Source of the DNA: Endozoicomonas sp965232255
GTDB lineage: Bacteria; Pseudomonadota; Gammaproteobacteria; Pseudomonadales; Endozoicomonadaceae
Assembly (NCBI GenBank): GCA_965232255.1
Contig: OZ246962.1
Span: forward strand, 1,488,001 to 1,552,000
Length of the DNA stretch: 64,000 bases
Direction of reading: 5' to 3'
Shown: positions 53,590 to 62,644 of the stretch, one piece after another
Position numbering within the stretch: the first letter of the stretch is position 1
Layout of the letters: each line of letters begins with the position of its first letter
Made by a program: the position numbers and the translations under genes
The notes under the pieces: model-generated
What the model saw: only the letters and a program-made list of their open reading frames with translations
What the model was told of the DNA's origin: nothing
Databases searched by the model: none

Positions 53590-54471
53590 TTATTTGCCAC
53601 AGCACTTTTTATACTTTTTGCCACTGCCGCAGGGACAAGGGTCATTACGACCCACCTTGGGCGTTTCGTTGACCAGCGTACCTTTGCTATGGCTGTGGAT
53701 TATTCGGCCGTGGTGGCGAAGCTCGCCACCCGATTGTTTTTCTTCTTGCGGCTTGAATGTGTACCAGTCTTGCAGTTCGGCTACCGTGTCATTGATCAGC
53801 AAGTCTTGCTCGTTGGTCTGGGGCCAGGTGGTGTACTTTTGCAAATCTTCTTCGAACTGAGTGCAACGGTAATGGAACTCATCCACCAGGTCATCCTGTA
53901 TTGCTCTGCGGGCGTCATCGTAAAGGTCATCGCATCCTAGTCGGGCGGTGGCTTGTACCAGAGACGTCCAGACAAAGTTGTAGTCACGCTTGAGCCTGCC
54001 GCGATACAGCTCGGTAAAATATTCTACCATTGACGTCTTTTTCAGTTTGCCGGTTTGGTACAGCATAACCAGTGCGCCCAATGCCGCACTGCGGGCAAAT
54101 TCATAGGCATTCTCGTCTTCGATCACTTTTTTTAACGGCACTGGGTTGCCATCGAAAACAGAAAACAGAATTCGGTCGAGCCCTGCGGTGGTGATATCGC
54201 CGAGCGTTTCTCTGACCAGATTTTCCGGTTTGCTGATCATGTGGGTTATCAGTGGGTAAGCCCGGGGTTCACGAAACTGCGCCAACAGGAACAGCGCAAA
54301 AAGGATCAGGTTATTATTGGCTTCCTCTGTATCTGGCTCAGCGACGCGGTTTACTGACGCCAGTAAATGCGAAGTGATACTCGCCTGCTGTTCTACGGCG
54401 GCTGCTACTGCTTCTTGGGGAAAGTAGCCCTGACGCTGGGAAAACTCGGATAAAATCTCATCAACAGTCAC
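53590..54471 (-). CDS. DUF1186 protein with C-terminal SEC-C zinc motif
   Basis: A 293-residue protein with helical repeats of the DUF1186 type (SQRQGYFPQEAVAAAVEQQ, then helices resembling HEAT repeats). It ends in VGRNDPCPCGSGKKYKKCC, the SEC-C zinc-binding motif of SecA and many uncharacterised proteins. It could be a protein-interaction factor linked to export or ribosomes; function is unknown. It is separated from argC by 120 bases. Confidence 0.85.
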   Translation of the reverse strand: MTVDEILSEFSQRQGYFPQEAVAAAVEQQASITSHLLASVNRVAEPDTEEANNNLILFALFLLAQFREPRAYPLITHMISKPENLVRETLGDITTAGLDRILFSVFDGNPVPLKKVIEDENAYEFARSAALGALVMLYQTGKLKKTSMVEYFTELYRGRLKRDYNFVWTSLVQATARLGCDDLYDDARRAIQDDLVDEFHYRCTQFEEDLQKYTTWPQTNEQDLLINDTVAELQDWYTFKPQEEKQSGGELRHHGRIIHSHSKGTLVNETPKVGRNDPCPCGSGKKYKKCCGK

Positions 54472-54594
54472 AGGTTGGACGCCTTTGTGGGTTAATTGGC
54501 TGGATTTGCATCTGGATTTGAATGGGTACTTAGTCGTTTATTTTACCACGGTCTCAGGCTGGGCGTGACGGACTGAAAGTGGTGAGCCGTTTTT

Positions 54595-55641
54595 TTAAGG
54601 TGTGAGAGCCGGGCAATCCAGCCCAGCCATCTCGTCAAGGCCAAACATGATATTCATATTCTGCACTGCTTGCCCGGCGGCGCCTTTGACCAGATTGTCT
54701 ATAACGCAGAGAATGACCACGGTGTTGGTTGCCTGCGGGCGGTGTACAGCCATACGACACTGGTTACAACCACGAACAAAACGGGTTTCCGGATGGCTGC
54801 CCGCTGGCATAACATCGACAAATGGCTCGTTGGCATAGGTGCCTTCATACAGCGCTTGCAGATCGACACTGTGATCCTGAACGGGGCAGTACAAGGTAGC
54901 GTGAATGCCGCGAACCATTGGTGCTAAATGTGGCACAAACACCAGCTCACCGGTAAATGGTGCCGAAGTGGGTGACGGCATGCGCGCGATGCCCTGACGA
55001 ATTTCCGGTAGATGACGATGGCCTGCTGTGCCATAAGCCTTGAAAGATTCGGACACTTCACCAAACAGTGCGCCAACGACAGCACTGCGACCAGCGCCGC
55101 TGATGCCGGATTTAGCGTCAATAATGATGGTGCCGCTGACTAATCCGTGACGAATCAGCGGTAACAGCCCCAATTGAGCGGCGGTAGGATAGCAACCGGG
55201 GTTAGCCACCAGTCGGGCATCGGCAATGGCGTGACGATTCATCTCCGCTAAACCATAAACCGCTAGTTGCAACAGGTCAGGGCAGGTGTGTTCGCTGTGA
55301 TACCACTGCCGCCACAGCTGGGCATCGCGCAGCCGAAAATCCGCAGCCAGGTCAATGACTCGCACGCCAGACCGTAGCAATTCTGGTGCTGACTGCATGG
55401 CGACACCGTTGGGCGTGGCAAAAAATACCAGATCGCAAGACGACAGCTGACTGTTAGCACCGGGTCGGGAGAAGCAAAGATTCAGTTTGCCGCGCAAGCC
55501 GGGAAACAGGTCGCTGACGGGACGACCTGCTTCTGAGCGAGAGGTAATGGCACATAGCTCAACGTGCGGATGGCTGGATAACAGACGCAGCAGCTCCGCG
55601 CCGGTGTAACCGGTACCGCCGACAATCCCTACCTTAATCAT
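54595..55641 (-). CDS. argC: N-acetyl-gamma-glutamyl-phosphate reductase ArgC
   Basis: NADPH-dependent third step of arginine synthesis. The 348-residue protein opens IKVGIVGGTGYTGAELLRLL (NADP site) and has the catalytic Cys150 in VANPGCYPTA plus the conserved HRHLPEI. It overlaps the 3' end of the upstream DUF3820 gene by eight bases, so the two are coupled. No ARG box was identified in the window. Confidence 0.96.
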   Translation of the reverse strand: MIKVGIVGGTGYTGAELLRLLSSHPHVELCAITSRSEAGRPVSDLFPGLRGKLNLCFSRPGANSQLSSCDLVFFATPNGVAMQSAPELLRSGVRVIDLAADFRLRDAQLWRQWYHSEHTCPDLLQLAVYGLAEMNRHAIADARLVANPGCYPTAAQLGLLPLIRHGLVSGTIIIDAKSGISGAGRSAVVGALFGEVSESFKAYGTAGHRHLPEIRQGIARMPSPTSAPFTGELVFVPHLAPMVRGIHATLYCPVQDHSVDLQALYEGTYANEPFVDVMPAGSHPETRFVRGCNQCRMAVHRPQATNTVVILCVIDNLVKGAAGQAVQNMNIMFGLDEMAGLDCPALTP

Positions 55642-55888
55642 TACTCGGACTGGCAGCTTGTTCGGGCGGATCGTCTGGCCTTTTCAGGGGCGTAATCAGA
55701 TCACTCAAACCGTTAACCTGAATTTCCAGGGTTAACGCCAGCAGCTTGCCCAGTCGTCCCTGCGGAAATCCTTTACTGGCAAACCAGAGCAGGTAAGGCT
55801 CGGGCAGCTCGATCAGACGACGGCCTTGGTATTTGCCAAATGGCATCGTGTCATTGGCGATATCAAGCAGGTCTTCTTTTGCGAACAT
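55634..55888 (-). CDS. DUF3820 family protein
   Basis: An 84-residue protein with MPFGKYQGRRLIELPEPYL and FASKGFPQGRLGKLL, the DUF3820 pattern (a small family once linked to quorum-regulated virulence in Pseudomonas; role not established). It starts at 55888 and runs into argC. Confidence 0.87.
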   Translation of the reverse strand: MFAKEDLLDIANDTMPFGKYQGRRLIELPEPYLLWFASKGFPQGRLGKLLALTLEIQVNGLSDLITPLKRPDDPPEQAASPSND

Positions 55889-55912
55889 CGACGCTTCCCC
55901 GGAAAATGGTCA

Positions 55913-56641
55913 TCAAAGCAGGAGGTCAATCAACAATGGCACCAGCAGCGGCATATAAATGGTACAAAGGCACATCCCCAGACTGGCGTAGACACCCATG
56001 GTCGTATCCAGTTCAAATGAACGGGCGACCCCGCCGGCGTGGGCGTTGACTCCCAGCGCAAAACCAATAGCGCGGGGGTCGGTTATTCCGAACTTCTGGC
56101 ACAGCACCGGGCCGACCATGGAGCCATAAATACCAGTGCTAATAACCACTGCGGCCACCAGGGGAATAATAGCGCCATATTGCTCGCCCATAACGATGGC
56201 CACAGCGGTGGTGACGGATTTATTGGCAATAGATATGACGACTTCTCTGGAGCCACCGGTTGCTCCGGCAAACCCCATGCCCAATACGACTGCCAGCAGG
56301 CCACCGATAAGCAGCGTGCCAAGCAAAGGCCTGACACTACGGCGCAGGGTGTGCAGCTGGCGTGATAACGGCACGGCCAGAGAGACGGTGAAGGGGGCCA
56401 GCAGCATAAGCAGCAGATTGCTGTGCTCTTTATAGGCGCCCAATTCTAGCGGTGAGTAGCGAATCAGCAGGTAGATGGTCAAACTGACTGTGAGCAGTGG
56501 GTGCAGCCACGCTTTGCGGTCAGTGCGGATAAACAGTTGTTCCGCCAGCAGGTAGAGGCCCAGGTTGAGTGCCAGAATAGTCACGGGATTATTCAATTGC
56601 CGCTGTAACAGGCCGTGTAGAAAAGTAATGGACTCATCCAT
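55913..56641 (-). CDS. LrgB/CidB-family membrane protein
   Basis: A 242-residue inner-membrane protein of the LrgB family with several hydrophobic helices and the conserved KSVTTAVAI then PLVAAVVISTGIYGSMVGP, plus a GVNAHAGGVARSFE segment. LrgB-type proteins were first linked to murein-hydrolase export or holin/antiholin control; in several bacteria and plants they transport pyruvate or glycolate. It overlaps lrgA by eight bases. Given acetate-metabolism genes nearby, a pyruvate role is plausible. Confidence 0.9.
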   Translation of the reverse strand: MDESITFLHGLLQRQLNNPVTILALNLGLYLLAEQLFIRTDRKAWLHPLLTVSLTIYLLIRYSPLELGAYKEHSNLLLMLLAPFTVSLAVPLSRQLHTLRRSVRPLLGTLLIGGLLAVVLGMGFAGATGGSREVVISIANKSVTTAVAIVMGEQYGAIIPLVAAVVISTGIYGSMVGPVLCQKFGITDPRAIGFALGVNAHAGGVARSFELDTTMGVYASLGMCLCTIYMPLLVPLLIDLLL

Positions 56642-57002
56642 GGTGATGCTCTGCCTCGGATTTGCTGTAGCGCTTGAGTAGCCATTGCAGCAGTAGTGCT
56701 GTGGCCAGCAGAGAAATGGGTGTGCCCACTATTATGGCCAGGGCGATGGGGAGCCACTGCTGCGCCAGCAAGTCACCCATGAAAAAGACGCCGACACAGC
56801 CGGGAATAAACAGCACGGCAATATAGCGGACACATAACTGACTGACCTTGTCCAGCGATTCGTTATCGGTATCCGACACTTGCAGGTAGATCACCAACAG
56901 TATCAGCCCGATGACCGAACCTGGAACGGGTAGGCTCAGGGCGTCGTTTAATACGTTACCGAGTACGGTGAACAATAACAAAGTAACGATACCCGATAGC
57001 AT
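56634..57002 (-). CDS. LrgA/CidA-family holin-like protein
   Basis: A 122-residue, four-helix membrane protein with the LrgA core LPVPGSVIGLILL and VRYIAVLFIPGCVGV. It is the first gene of the lrgAB pair and overlaps lrgB. The C-terminus is His-rich (AEHHHG). It is divergent from hemJ across about 115 bases that must contain both promoters. Confidence 0.9.
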   Translation of the reverse strand: MLSGIVTLLLFTVLGNVLNDALSLPVPGSVIGLILLVIYLQVSDTDNESLDKVSQLCVRYIAVLFIPGCVGVFFMGDLLAQQWLPIALAIIVGTPISLLATALLLQWLLKRYSKSEAEHHHG

Positions 57003-57116
57003 GACAGGTATTCTCCCGAAGTGGCTGGGTGAAAGGGCGGCTATTCTATCGAACTTTTAGCGGGTTTCCGCTAATCTTTCTCTGTCCATCAACAGTAATA
57101 ATTATTAGGAACTGTC

Positions 57117-57536
57117 ATGCTCTGGATAACCGCCTTCCACATCATTGCCATGGTCTGTTGGTTTTCTGCCCTTTTTTACCTGCCCAGGTTATTCGTCTAT
57201 CACGCCATGAGTGATGATCAGGTCAGTCGTGACCGCTTTGTGGTTATGGAGCGCAAACTGATGCGTGGTATTGCCATGCCTTCCATGGTTGCCACGTTGG
57301 TGCTTGGCATCTGGCTATTGCACTACTTGCCAGGTTATCTCAGCCTTGGCTGGATGCATGCCAAGCTGGCGCTGGTGGTGTTGGTTGTCGGTTATCACCA
57401 CGTCTGCATCCGCTATATGAAGCAATTAGCTGCTGGCACAAGTACCCACAGCCACCGCTTTTTCCGGGTATTTAACGAGATTCCAGTGGTCTTGCTGGTG
57501 GGTATTGTGGTGTTGGTGGTGGTGAAACCTTTTTAG
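57117..57536 (+). CDS. hemJ: Protoporphyrinogen oxidase HemJ (TIGR00701/CopD-like)
   Basis: A 139-residue, four-helix inner-membrane protein that oxidises protoporphyrinogen IX in haem synthesis. The conserved His8 in ITAFHIIAMV, the WFSALFYLPRLFVYH segment, GWMHAKLAL and RFFRVFNEIPV match HemJ. The length is typical. The ATG is at 57117. Confidence 0.9.
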   Translation: MLWITAFHIIAMVCWFSALFYLPRLFVYHAMSDDQVSRDRFVVMERKLMRGIAMPSMVATLVLGIWLLHYLPGYLSLGWMHAKLALVVLVVGYHHVCIRYMKQLAAGTSTHSHRFFRVFNEIPVVLLVGIVVLVVVKPF

Positions 57537-57597
57537 GCTCAGTCCCAGTAGTGCTGGCCGATAATGTTTGGCATGGCACTATTTGGGACGGAACACC

Positions 57598-58392
57598 ATG
57601 GATGAAGCGCGTTATAAATTGGTTTTTGCCGGTGAGATTCTGCCGGGCTTTGAGCAACAAAATGTCCGGAATAATCTGCAAGCGCTACTGGGCACTGATC
57701 AACAGACACTGGATCAGCTTTTCTCCGGTCAGCCCGTTGTTATCCGAAAATATCTGACGCTTGATCAGATTCAACCTTATGAGCAGGCCATGACACAGGC
57801 CGGTGCAGCCTGTCATGTTTTCCCCGTTAATGATAATGACGCAATGGCAGCCCCTACGGCTCAACCACCCAGCAGACAATCACAGTCAACAGCGTTGCTG
57901 CCTAGGATGGGGCGCGTTCGGTTTGCCGCTGCGCTCTGGCCTGTGGTGTTATTGGTTCTTGCTGGTTGGCTGTTGCCGGAGCAGATGATGCCTTACCTGA
58001 TACCGCACCTGCCAGTACTTGAGCCATGGCATCTTGCGAGCGGGTTTTTTGCTGTAGCGAGTGGCCTTTTATTGCTGGTCACCGTTCGTCGATTGCATGA
58101 CGTTAATGTTCGGGGTTGGCTCAGCCTGCTTTGGGTTGTTCCGGGCGTGAATTGCCTGTTGCTATTGTGGCTTCTGGTTGCCACCGGCACTGGCGGTGCC
58201 AATCGATTTGGTTCGCAGCCGAGAACCGCGGGCGTGATTACCCAGCCGCTTGGTCTTTGGCTACCGCTGCTGGCATTTATTGCTGCCGGGACTTATGGCG
58301 TGCTCAACTATAACGAGTGGCAACAACTTGCGGATGAACTGCCAGAGGTAATTGAGTGGTTGGCAAACATGCTCTTGTCCGTTGACGTATAA
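57598..58392 (+). CDS. DUF805 membrane protein with an N-terminal soluble domain
   Basis: From ATG 57598 (GGGACGGA upstream) the protein has about 264 residues. The N-terminal 80 residues (YKLVFAGEILPGFEQQNVRN onward) are a small soluble domain often fused to membrane domains. A Q/S/A/P linker is followed by four hydrophobic helices containing RRLHDVNVRGW and GANRFG, the DUF805 signature. Function is unknown; it probably sits in the inner membrane. Confidence 0.8.
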   Translation: MDEARYKLVFAGEILPGFEQQNVRNNLQALLGTDQQTLDQLFSGQPVVIRKYLTLDQIQPYEQAMTQAGAACHVFPVNDNDAMAAPTAQPPSRQSQSTALLPRMGRVRFAAALWPVVLLVLAGWLLPEQMMPYLIPHLPVLEPWHLASGFFAVASGLLLLVTVRRLHDVNVRGWLSLLWVVPGVNCLLLLWLLVATGTGGANRFGSQPRTAGVITQPLGLWLPLLAFIAAGTYGVLNYNEWQQLADELPEVIEWLANMLLSVDV

Positions 58393-58564
58393 TTACCCTT
58401 CAAAGCGGCAACAATCTCCTGCTTATCCAGTTGTGAAATTGTTGCTGTCAATTTAGTAAAACGTCGTATGTCGTTTGTTTGTGAGTCGTTGCTGGTCGCT
58501 GTTTTTTAGCGGTTTAACGCAATAATACGCATCAATACGCAGTCCATAGTGACAAGCCAATTTA

Positions 58565-58645
58565 TATAATGCTTTTCTTCTGATTTTCTATATCATGCAC
58601 GAGCCATGATCATCCTGACTGATCGGCTTCGGCCGCTGTGGCGGT
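58565..58645 (+). promoter_or_regulatory. Putative ackA promoter and leader hairpin
   Basis: A perfect TATAAT lies at 58565-58570 with no convincing -35. Downstream, CGGC-TTCG-GCCG (58624-58635) is an ultra-stable UUCG-type hairpin, and a second CCCG/CGGG hairpin follows, before the ackA ATG at 58731. The leader is therefore about 150 bases and structured. Regulation by an activator and mRNA stabilisation are possible. Confidence 0.45.
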
Positions 58646-58730
58646 ATTCGCAACGCCCGTTCAGGCGGGAATTTTCGGAAACAGCACGGCCATTTTTTAC
58701 TGGTACATCGTTTCACTGGAAAAAGTTTCT

Positions 58731-59921
58731 ATGAGCAAAGACAGCGTTCTGGTTATCAACTGTGGCAGTTCTTCCCTGAAGTTCGCCGTTATCAATCCGC
58801 AAACTGAAGAGGAAAGCATCAGTGGCATCGCCGAACGCCTGGTGGGCAATGAGGCTTTTATCTCCTGGAAAATCAATGGTGAGAAGCATACCCGGGCACT
58901 CGGTGCGGCCGGTCATGAAGGCGCCATCGAAGCACTGGTAGGCATCCTGCGCGACAACAACCTGATGGATAGTATCGAGGCAATTGGCCATCGTGTTGTG
59001 CATGGTGGAGAGAGGTTCACCAAATCTACCTTGATCAACGAGGAAGTGATCCAGGGCATTGAAGAGTGCAGTCACCTGGCACCTCTGCACAATCCTGCTC
59101 ACTTGCTGGGTATTCTTGCCTGTATTAAAAACTTCCCGGGTTTGCCGCAGTCGGCCGTATTTGATACTGCTTACCATCAGACCATGCCGCCCGAGAGCTT
59201 CCTGTACGCCGTACCATACAACCTGTACACAGAACATGGCCTGCGTCGTTACGGTATGCATGGCACCAGCTACCGCTACATCAGCAAGGCAGCAACGGAT
59301 ATGCTGGGCCTGGACTACAACAACAATGCTATTCTGGCGGCTCACCTGGGCAATGGTGCCAGTGCCTGTGCCATTAAAAACGGTAAGTCGGTTGACACCA
59401 CCATGGGCCTGACACCGCTGGAAGGTTTGGTGATGGGTACCCGCAGTGGTGATATTGATGCGAACGTTTTCAGCTTTCTGAACAAGCAGTGTGGCTACTC
59501 GCTGGAGGATACCACTGAGCTGCTGAACAAAAAATCCGGCATGTTGGGGCTTTCCGGATTGGACAACGATTGTCGTGTGCTTGAAGAAGCGGCCGACAGA
59601 GGAAATGAACGCGCCCAACTGACTCTGGAGGTCTTCTGTCACGTACTGGCGAAGAAACTGGGGGGATATGCTGCCGAGCTTGGTCGCATTGATGCCCTGG
59701 TCTTCACTGGCGGCATCGGTGAAAACTCCAGTGCCATTCGTAAAAACGTACTTAACCGTCTGTCTATCTTTGGTTTCGATATTGACGACACCGCTAACCT
59801 GGAAATGCGCCGTGGCAAGAGTGGGGTGATCACCAAGCCAGACTCCCCTGTGGCGATGGTTGTGGCCACCAATGAAGAGTTGATGATCGCCCGCGACACC
59901 GCGGCGCTGGTTAATGGCTAA
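58731..59921 (+). CDS. ackA: Acetate kinase
   Basis: Converts acetyl phosphate and ADP to acetate and ATP. The 396-residue protein from ATG 58731 has VLVINCGSSSLKFAV, the catalytic region GHRVVHGGERF, the HGTSYRYIS and AHLGNGAS phosphate-binding motifs and FTGGIGENS. The frame is open to GTG 58638, but the extra part is not conserved. It is followed by pta, with a terminator-like hairpin between the two. Confidence 0.97.
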   Translation: MSKDSVLVINCGSSSLKFAVINPQTEEESISGIAERLVGNEAFISWKINGEKHTRALGAAGHEGAIEALVGILRDNNLMDSIEAIGHRVVHGGERFTKSTLINEEVIQGIEECSHLAPLHNPAHLLGILACIKNFPGLPQSAVFDTAYHQTMPPESFLYAVPYNLYTEHGLRRYGMHGTSYRYISKAATDMLGLDYNNNAILAAHLGNGASACAIKNGKSVDTTMGLTPLEGLVMGTRSGDIDANVFSFLNKQCGYSLEDTTELLNKKSGMLGLSGLDNDCRVLEEAADRGNERAQLTLEVFCHVLAKKLGGYAAELGRIDALVFTGGIGENSSAIRKNVLNRLSIFGFDIDDTANLEMRRGKSGVITKPDSPVAMVVATNEELMIARDTAALVNG

Positions 59922-59951
59922 CACCCTGGTTTAATTTGCCGGTTTTCTGAT

Positions 59952-59984
59952 CAACAGGAGGTATTCCCTCCTGTTGCCGTTTTT
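59952..59984 (+). terminator. Terminator-like hairpin between ackA and pta
   Basis: CAACAGGAGG (59952-59961) pairs perfectly with CCTCCTGTTG (59967-59976) around a five-base loop and is followed by CCGTTTTT. It has the full form of a rho-independent terminator, yet pta starts only 18 bases later, so it probably causes partial termination that lowers pta relative to ackA. Confidence 0.8.
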
Positions 59985-60002
59985 GAGAGGGATTTTTCGG
60001 AT

Positions 60003-62093
60003 ATGCGTACTTTTTTTCTGGCGCCAACGCGCTATGGAGTTGGCCTTACTTCCGTCACCCTGGGACTGGTTCGCGCCCTGGATAACCTGGGGCTACGGGT
60101 TAAGTTTTTTAAGCCGATTGCCCAGCTGCATGTGGGTGACACCGGGCCTGAGCGTTCCACTCGACTGATTCAGTGCATCATGGATCATACGCCACCGACG
60201 CCGATCTCTTCCCATCATGCGGAAGAACTGCTTGGTGATAACAAAGGCGACGTCCTGATGGAAGAGATCGTTGCCCTGTTTGACCAGGCCAGTACAGACT
60301 GCGACGTGGTAGTGATGGAAGGTCTGGTACCAACCCGCAACATGCCCTACGCCAACCGCCTGAACAGCAACATTGCCAAGACGCTTAATGCCGAGGTTAT
60401 TCTGGTTGCTGAGCAGGGTGACGATTCCCTGGCCGATCTGGCCGACAAACTGGAAATTGCTGCCGATGGTTTTGGTGGCATTAAAAACCCTAACGTTGTC
60501 GGTTATATTGTCAACAAGCTGCCACTGGAAGTGGTTGACAGCCTGATCACTGATGGTCACTTCCATAGCTTGCCAGAGTTTGCCCGCAAAGAGTTTCAGC
60601 CACTGGGTTATATCCCGTTTGACAATAACCTGGCATCACCGAGAACCATGGATATTGCCGAGGACCTTAAGGCCCGGGTGCTTAACGCTGGTGAGATGCG
60701 TACTCGTCGGGTAACGTCGTATACCCTGAGCGCCAGAACACCGTCCAATATGATTGATCACCTCAAGCCAGGTAACCTGGTGATCACTTCGGGCGATCGT
60801 GATGATATTATCCTGGCCACCTGCATGGCGGCTCTGAATGGTGTGCCGCTGGCTGGGCTGCTGCTGACCAGTGGCATTATGCCATCAGTACCGATTATGG
60901 AACTGTGTAGCCGGGCAATCGGTACCGGGCTGCCGGTGTTGCTGACCGACGAAGACTCATACAAAACCGCGACTATGCTTGACCGTCGCCACAACGCCTT
61001 GCAGGTGGATGACATTCCCCGGGTCGAAACGGTGATGAACACGATTGCGGCTAACCTGAATATCGAGTGGTTTAAACAGCAATGCTCTGCCCTGGCTGAG
61101 CGTCGTTTATCGCCAGCAGCTTTCCGTTACCAGCTAGTGCAACGTGCCCGGAGCGCCAACAAGCGTATTGTGTTGCCTGAAGGTGACGAGCCGCGCACCA
61201 TTCAGGCAGCGGTGATCTGTCAGGAGCGTGGTATTGCCCAGTGCATTTTGCTGGGGCGACGCCACATTATTGAACAGGTAGCTCAGGATAACGGCATCAT
61301 CTTGCCGGATGGACTGGTGATTCTGGAGCCCGATAGCATCCGTAGCCGTTATATTGAACCGATGGTGGAGCTACGCAAGAGCAAGGGGCTGACTGCGCCC
61401 ATGGCTGAAGCGCAACTGGAAGATACAGTTGTTCTCGGGACCATGATGCTGGCCATGAATGAGGTGGATGGTCTGGTTTCTGGCGCAGTGCACACCACGG
61501 CCAGCACCATTCGCCCAGCATTCCAGCTGATCAAGACCAAGAAGGATGCTGGCGGCCTGGTGTCGTCCATTTTCTTCATGCTGCTGCCAGATCAGGTGTT
61601 GGTATATGGTGACTGTGCGGTTAACCCGAATCCGAATGCCGAGCAGTTGGCCGATATTGCGATTCAAAGTGCTGACTCGGCTCAGGCGTTTGGCATTGAG
61701 CCTCGTGTGGCTATGATCAGCTACAGTACTGGTACTTCTGGCATCGGTGCTGATGTTGAGAAAGTGCGTGAGGCAACCGAGATCGTCCGGATTCGTCGTC
61801 CTGACCTGATTATTGACGGACCTTTGCAATACGATGCGGCAACGGTTGAATCTGTGGCCAGGAGTAAAGCACCGGACAGCGATGTTGCCGGGCGTGCCAC
61901 GGTGTTTATCTTCCCGGATCTGAACACGGGCAACACCACCTACAAGGCAGTGCAGCGCAGTGCGGACGTAGTCAGTATTGGCCCGATGCTGCAAGGTCTG
62001 AACAAACCAGTTAACGATCTTTCCCGTGGTGCCCTGGTGGACGATATTGTCTACACCATTGCCCTGACCGCCATTCAGGCTGAAAACGACTGA
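60003..62093 (+). CDS. pta: Phosphate acetyltransferase (long form)
   Basis: Interconverts acetyl-CoA and acetyl phosphate. The 696-residue protein has the N-terminal dethiobiotin-synthetase-like P-loop region (FLAPTRYGVGLTSVTLGLVR), a central DRTGG domain and the catalytic C-terminal PTA_PTB domain (RIVLPEGDEPRTIQA, LVSGAVHTTASTIRPA, MISYSTGTSG). The long form, as in E. coli, allows allosteric control by NADH and pyruvate. The ATG is at 60003. Confidence 0.97.
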   Translation: MRTFFLAPTRYGVGLTSVTLGLVRALDNLGLRVKFFKPIAQLHVGDTGPERSTRLIQCIMDHTPPTPISSHHAEELLGDNKGDVLMEEIVALFDQASTDCDVVVMEGLVPTRNMPYANRLNSNIAKTLNAEVILVAEQGDDSLADLADKLEIAADGFGGIKNPNVVGYIVNKLPLEVVDSLITDGHFHSLPEFARKEFQPLGYIPFDNNLASPRTMDIAEDLKARVLNAGEMRTRRVTSYTLSARTPSNMIDHLKPGNLVITSGDRDDIILATCMAALNGVPLAGLLLTSGIMPSVPIMELCSRAIGTGLPVLLTDEDSYKTATMLDRRHNALQVDDIPRVETVMNTIAANLNIEWFKQQCSALAERRLSPAAFRYQLVQRARSANKRIVLPEGDEPRTIQAAVICQERGIAQCILLGRRHIIEQVAQDNGIILPDGLVILEPDSIRSRYIEPMVELRKSKGLTAPMAEAQLEDTVVLGTMMLAMNEVDGLVSGAVHTTASTIRPAFQLIKTKKDAGGLVSSIFFMLLPDQVLVYGDCAVNPNPNAEQLADIAIQSADSAQAFGIEPRVAMISYSTGTSGIGADVEKVREATEIVRIRRPDLIIDGPLQYDAATVESVARSKAPDSDVAGRATVFIFPDLNTGNTTYKAVQRSADVVSIGPMLQGLNKPVNDLSRGALVDDIVYTIALTAIQAEND

Positions 62094-62101
62094 GTTTGTT
62101 T

Positions 62102-62138
62102 AGTTGACCAAGGCCGGGCTTGCCCGGCTTTCTCAACT
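62102..62138 (+). terminator. Terminator after pta
   Basis: GCCGGGC (62113-62119) and GCCCGGC (62122-62128) form a GC-rich hairpin, with outer arms AGTTGA (62102-62107)/TCAACT (62133-62138) extending the fold, eight bases after the pta stop. The trailing CTTTCTC is short, so it is a plausible but not perfect terminator. Confidence 0.7.
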
Positions 62139-62644
62139 GATAACCTCGGATAACCTCGCTGTATCTAACAACAATTGTCGTTAACAGGTTGACGCGAAGC
62201 CGACAACGCAATGTGTGGGCTTGTGACAGTAAAGACAGATCCAGGGTGAACCGAGTCGTCCCCAGCGTCAGAATTTGAGGAAATTATTCCGGCGCAAATG
62301 CACATCAATCAATAATCCCCACTGCCGCTATTAATCAGAAGTTCAACTCAACAAAGAAATGATGCGGCGATGAGAGTTAGAAAAACCCTGATTTTTCCCC
62401 TTGAGCAACAATTCCCGGAAGGGTTTTCCGGGCATTCACCGCTTTGTCGCGCAACTAATTGGCTGGATAGTGCCATGCGCTATCTTCAGGCAACCAAAGC
62501 CAGTGAAACAGCATGCGGCAGCGCACGACTTATACAGATACCCATGCCAACGGTGCGTTTTCGGCGCAGCTTGATGAAATCACGCTGCTTTATGGCCTCG
62601 CGGGAACGGTTACCCGTGTGCACTCATCTGCAACGGCCCGGTCC
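62139..62644. other. 506-bp region without a supported gene
   Basis: It contains a doubled ATAACCTCGG phrase just after the pta terminator, an imperfect AT-rich stretch and a perfect hairpin CCCGGAA/TTCCGGG (62414-62420, 62426-62432). Small plus-strand frames (from 62370 and 62513) overlap each other and enter the DUF481 gene on the other strand, so they are not called. No terminator for the DUF481 gene is obvious apart from that hairpin. Confidence 0.5.

Noticed and set aside
58713..59924. 403-residue minus-strand frame opposite ackA
   Set aside because: It mirrors the highly conserved acetate kinase gene codon for codon on the other strand; a shadow frame caused by codon bias.
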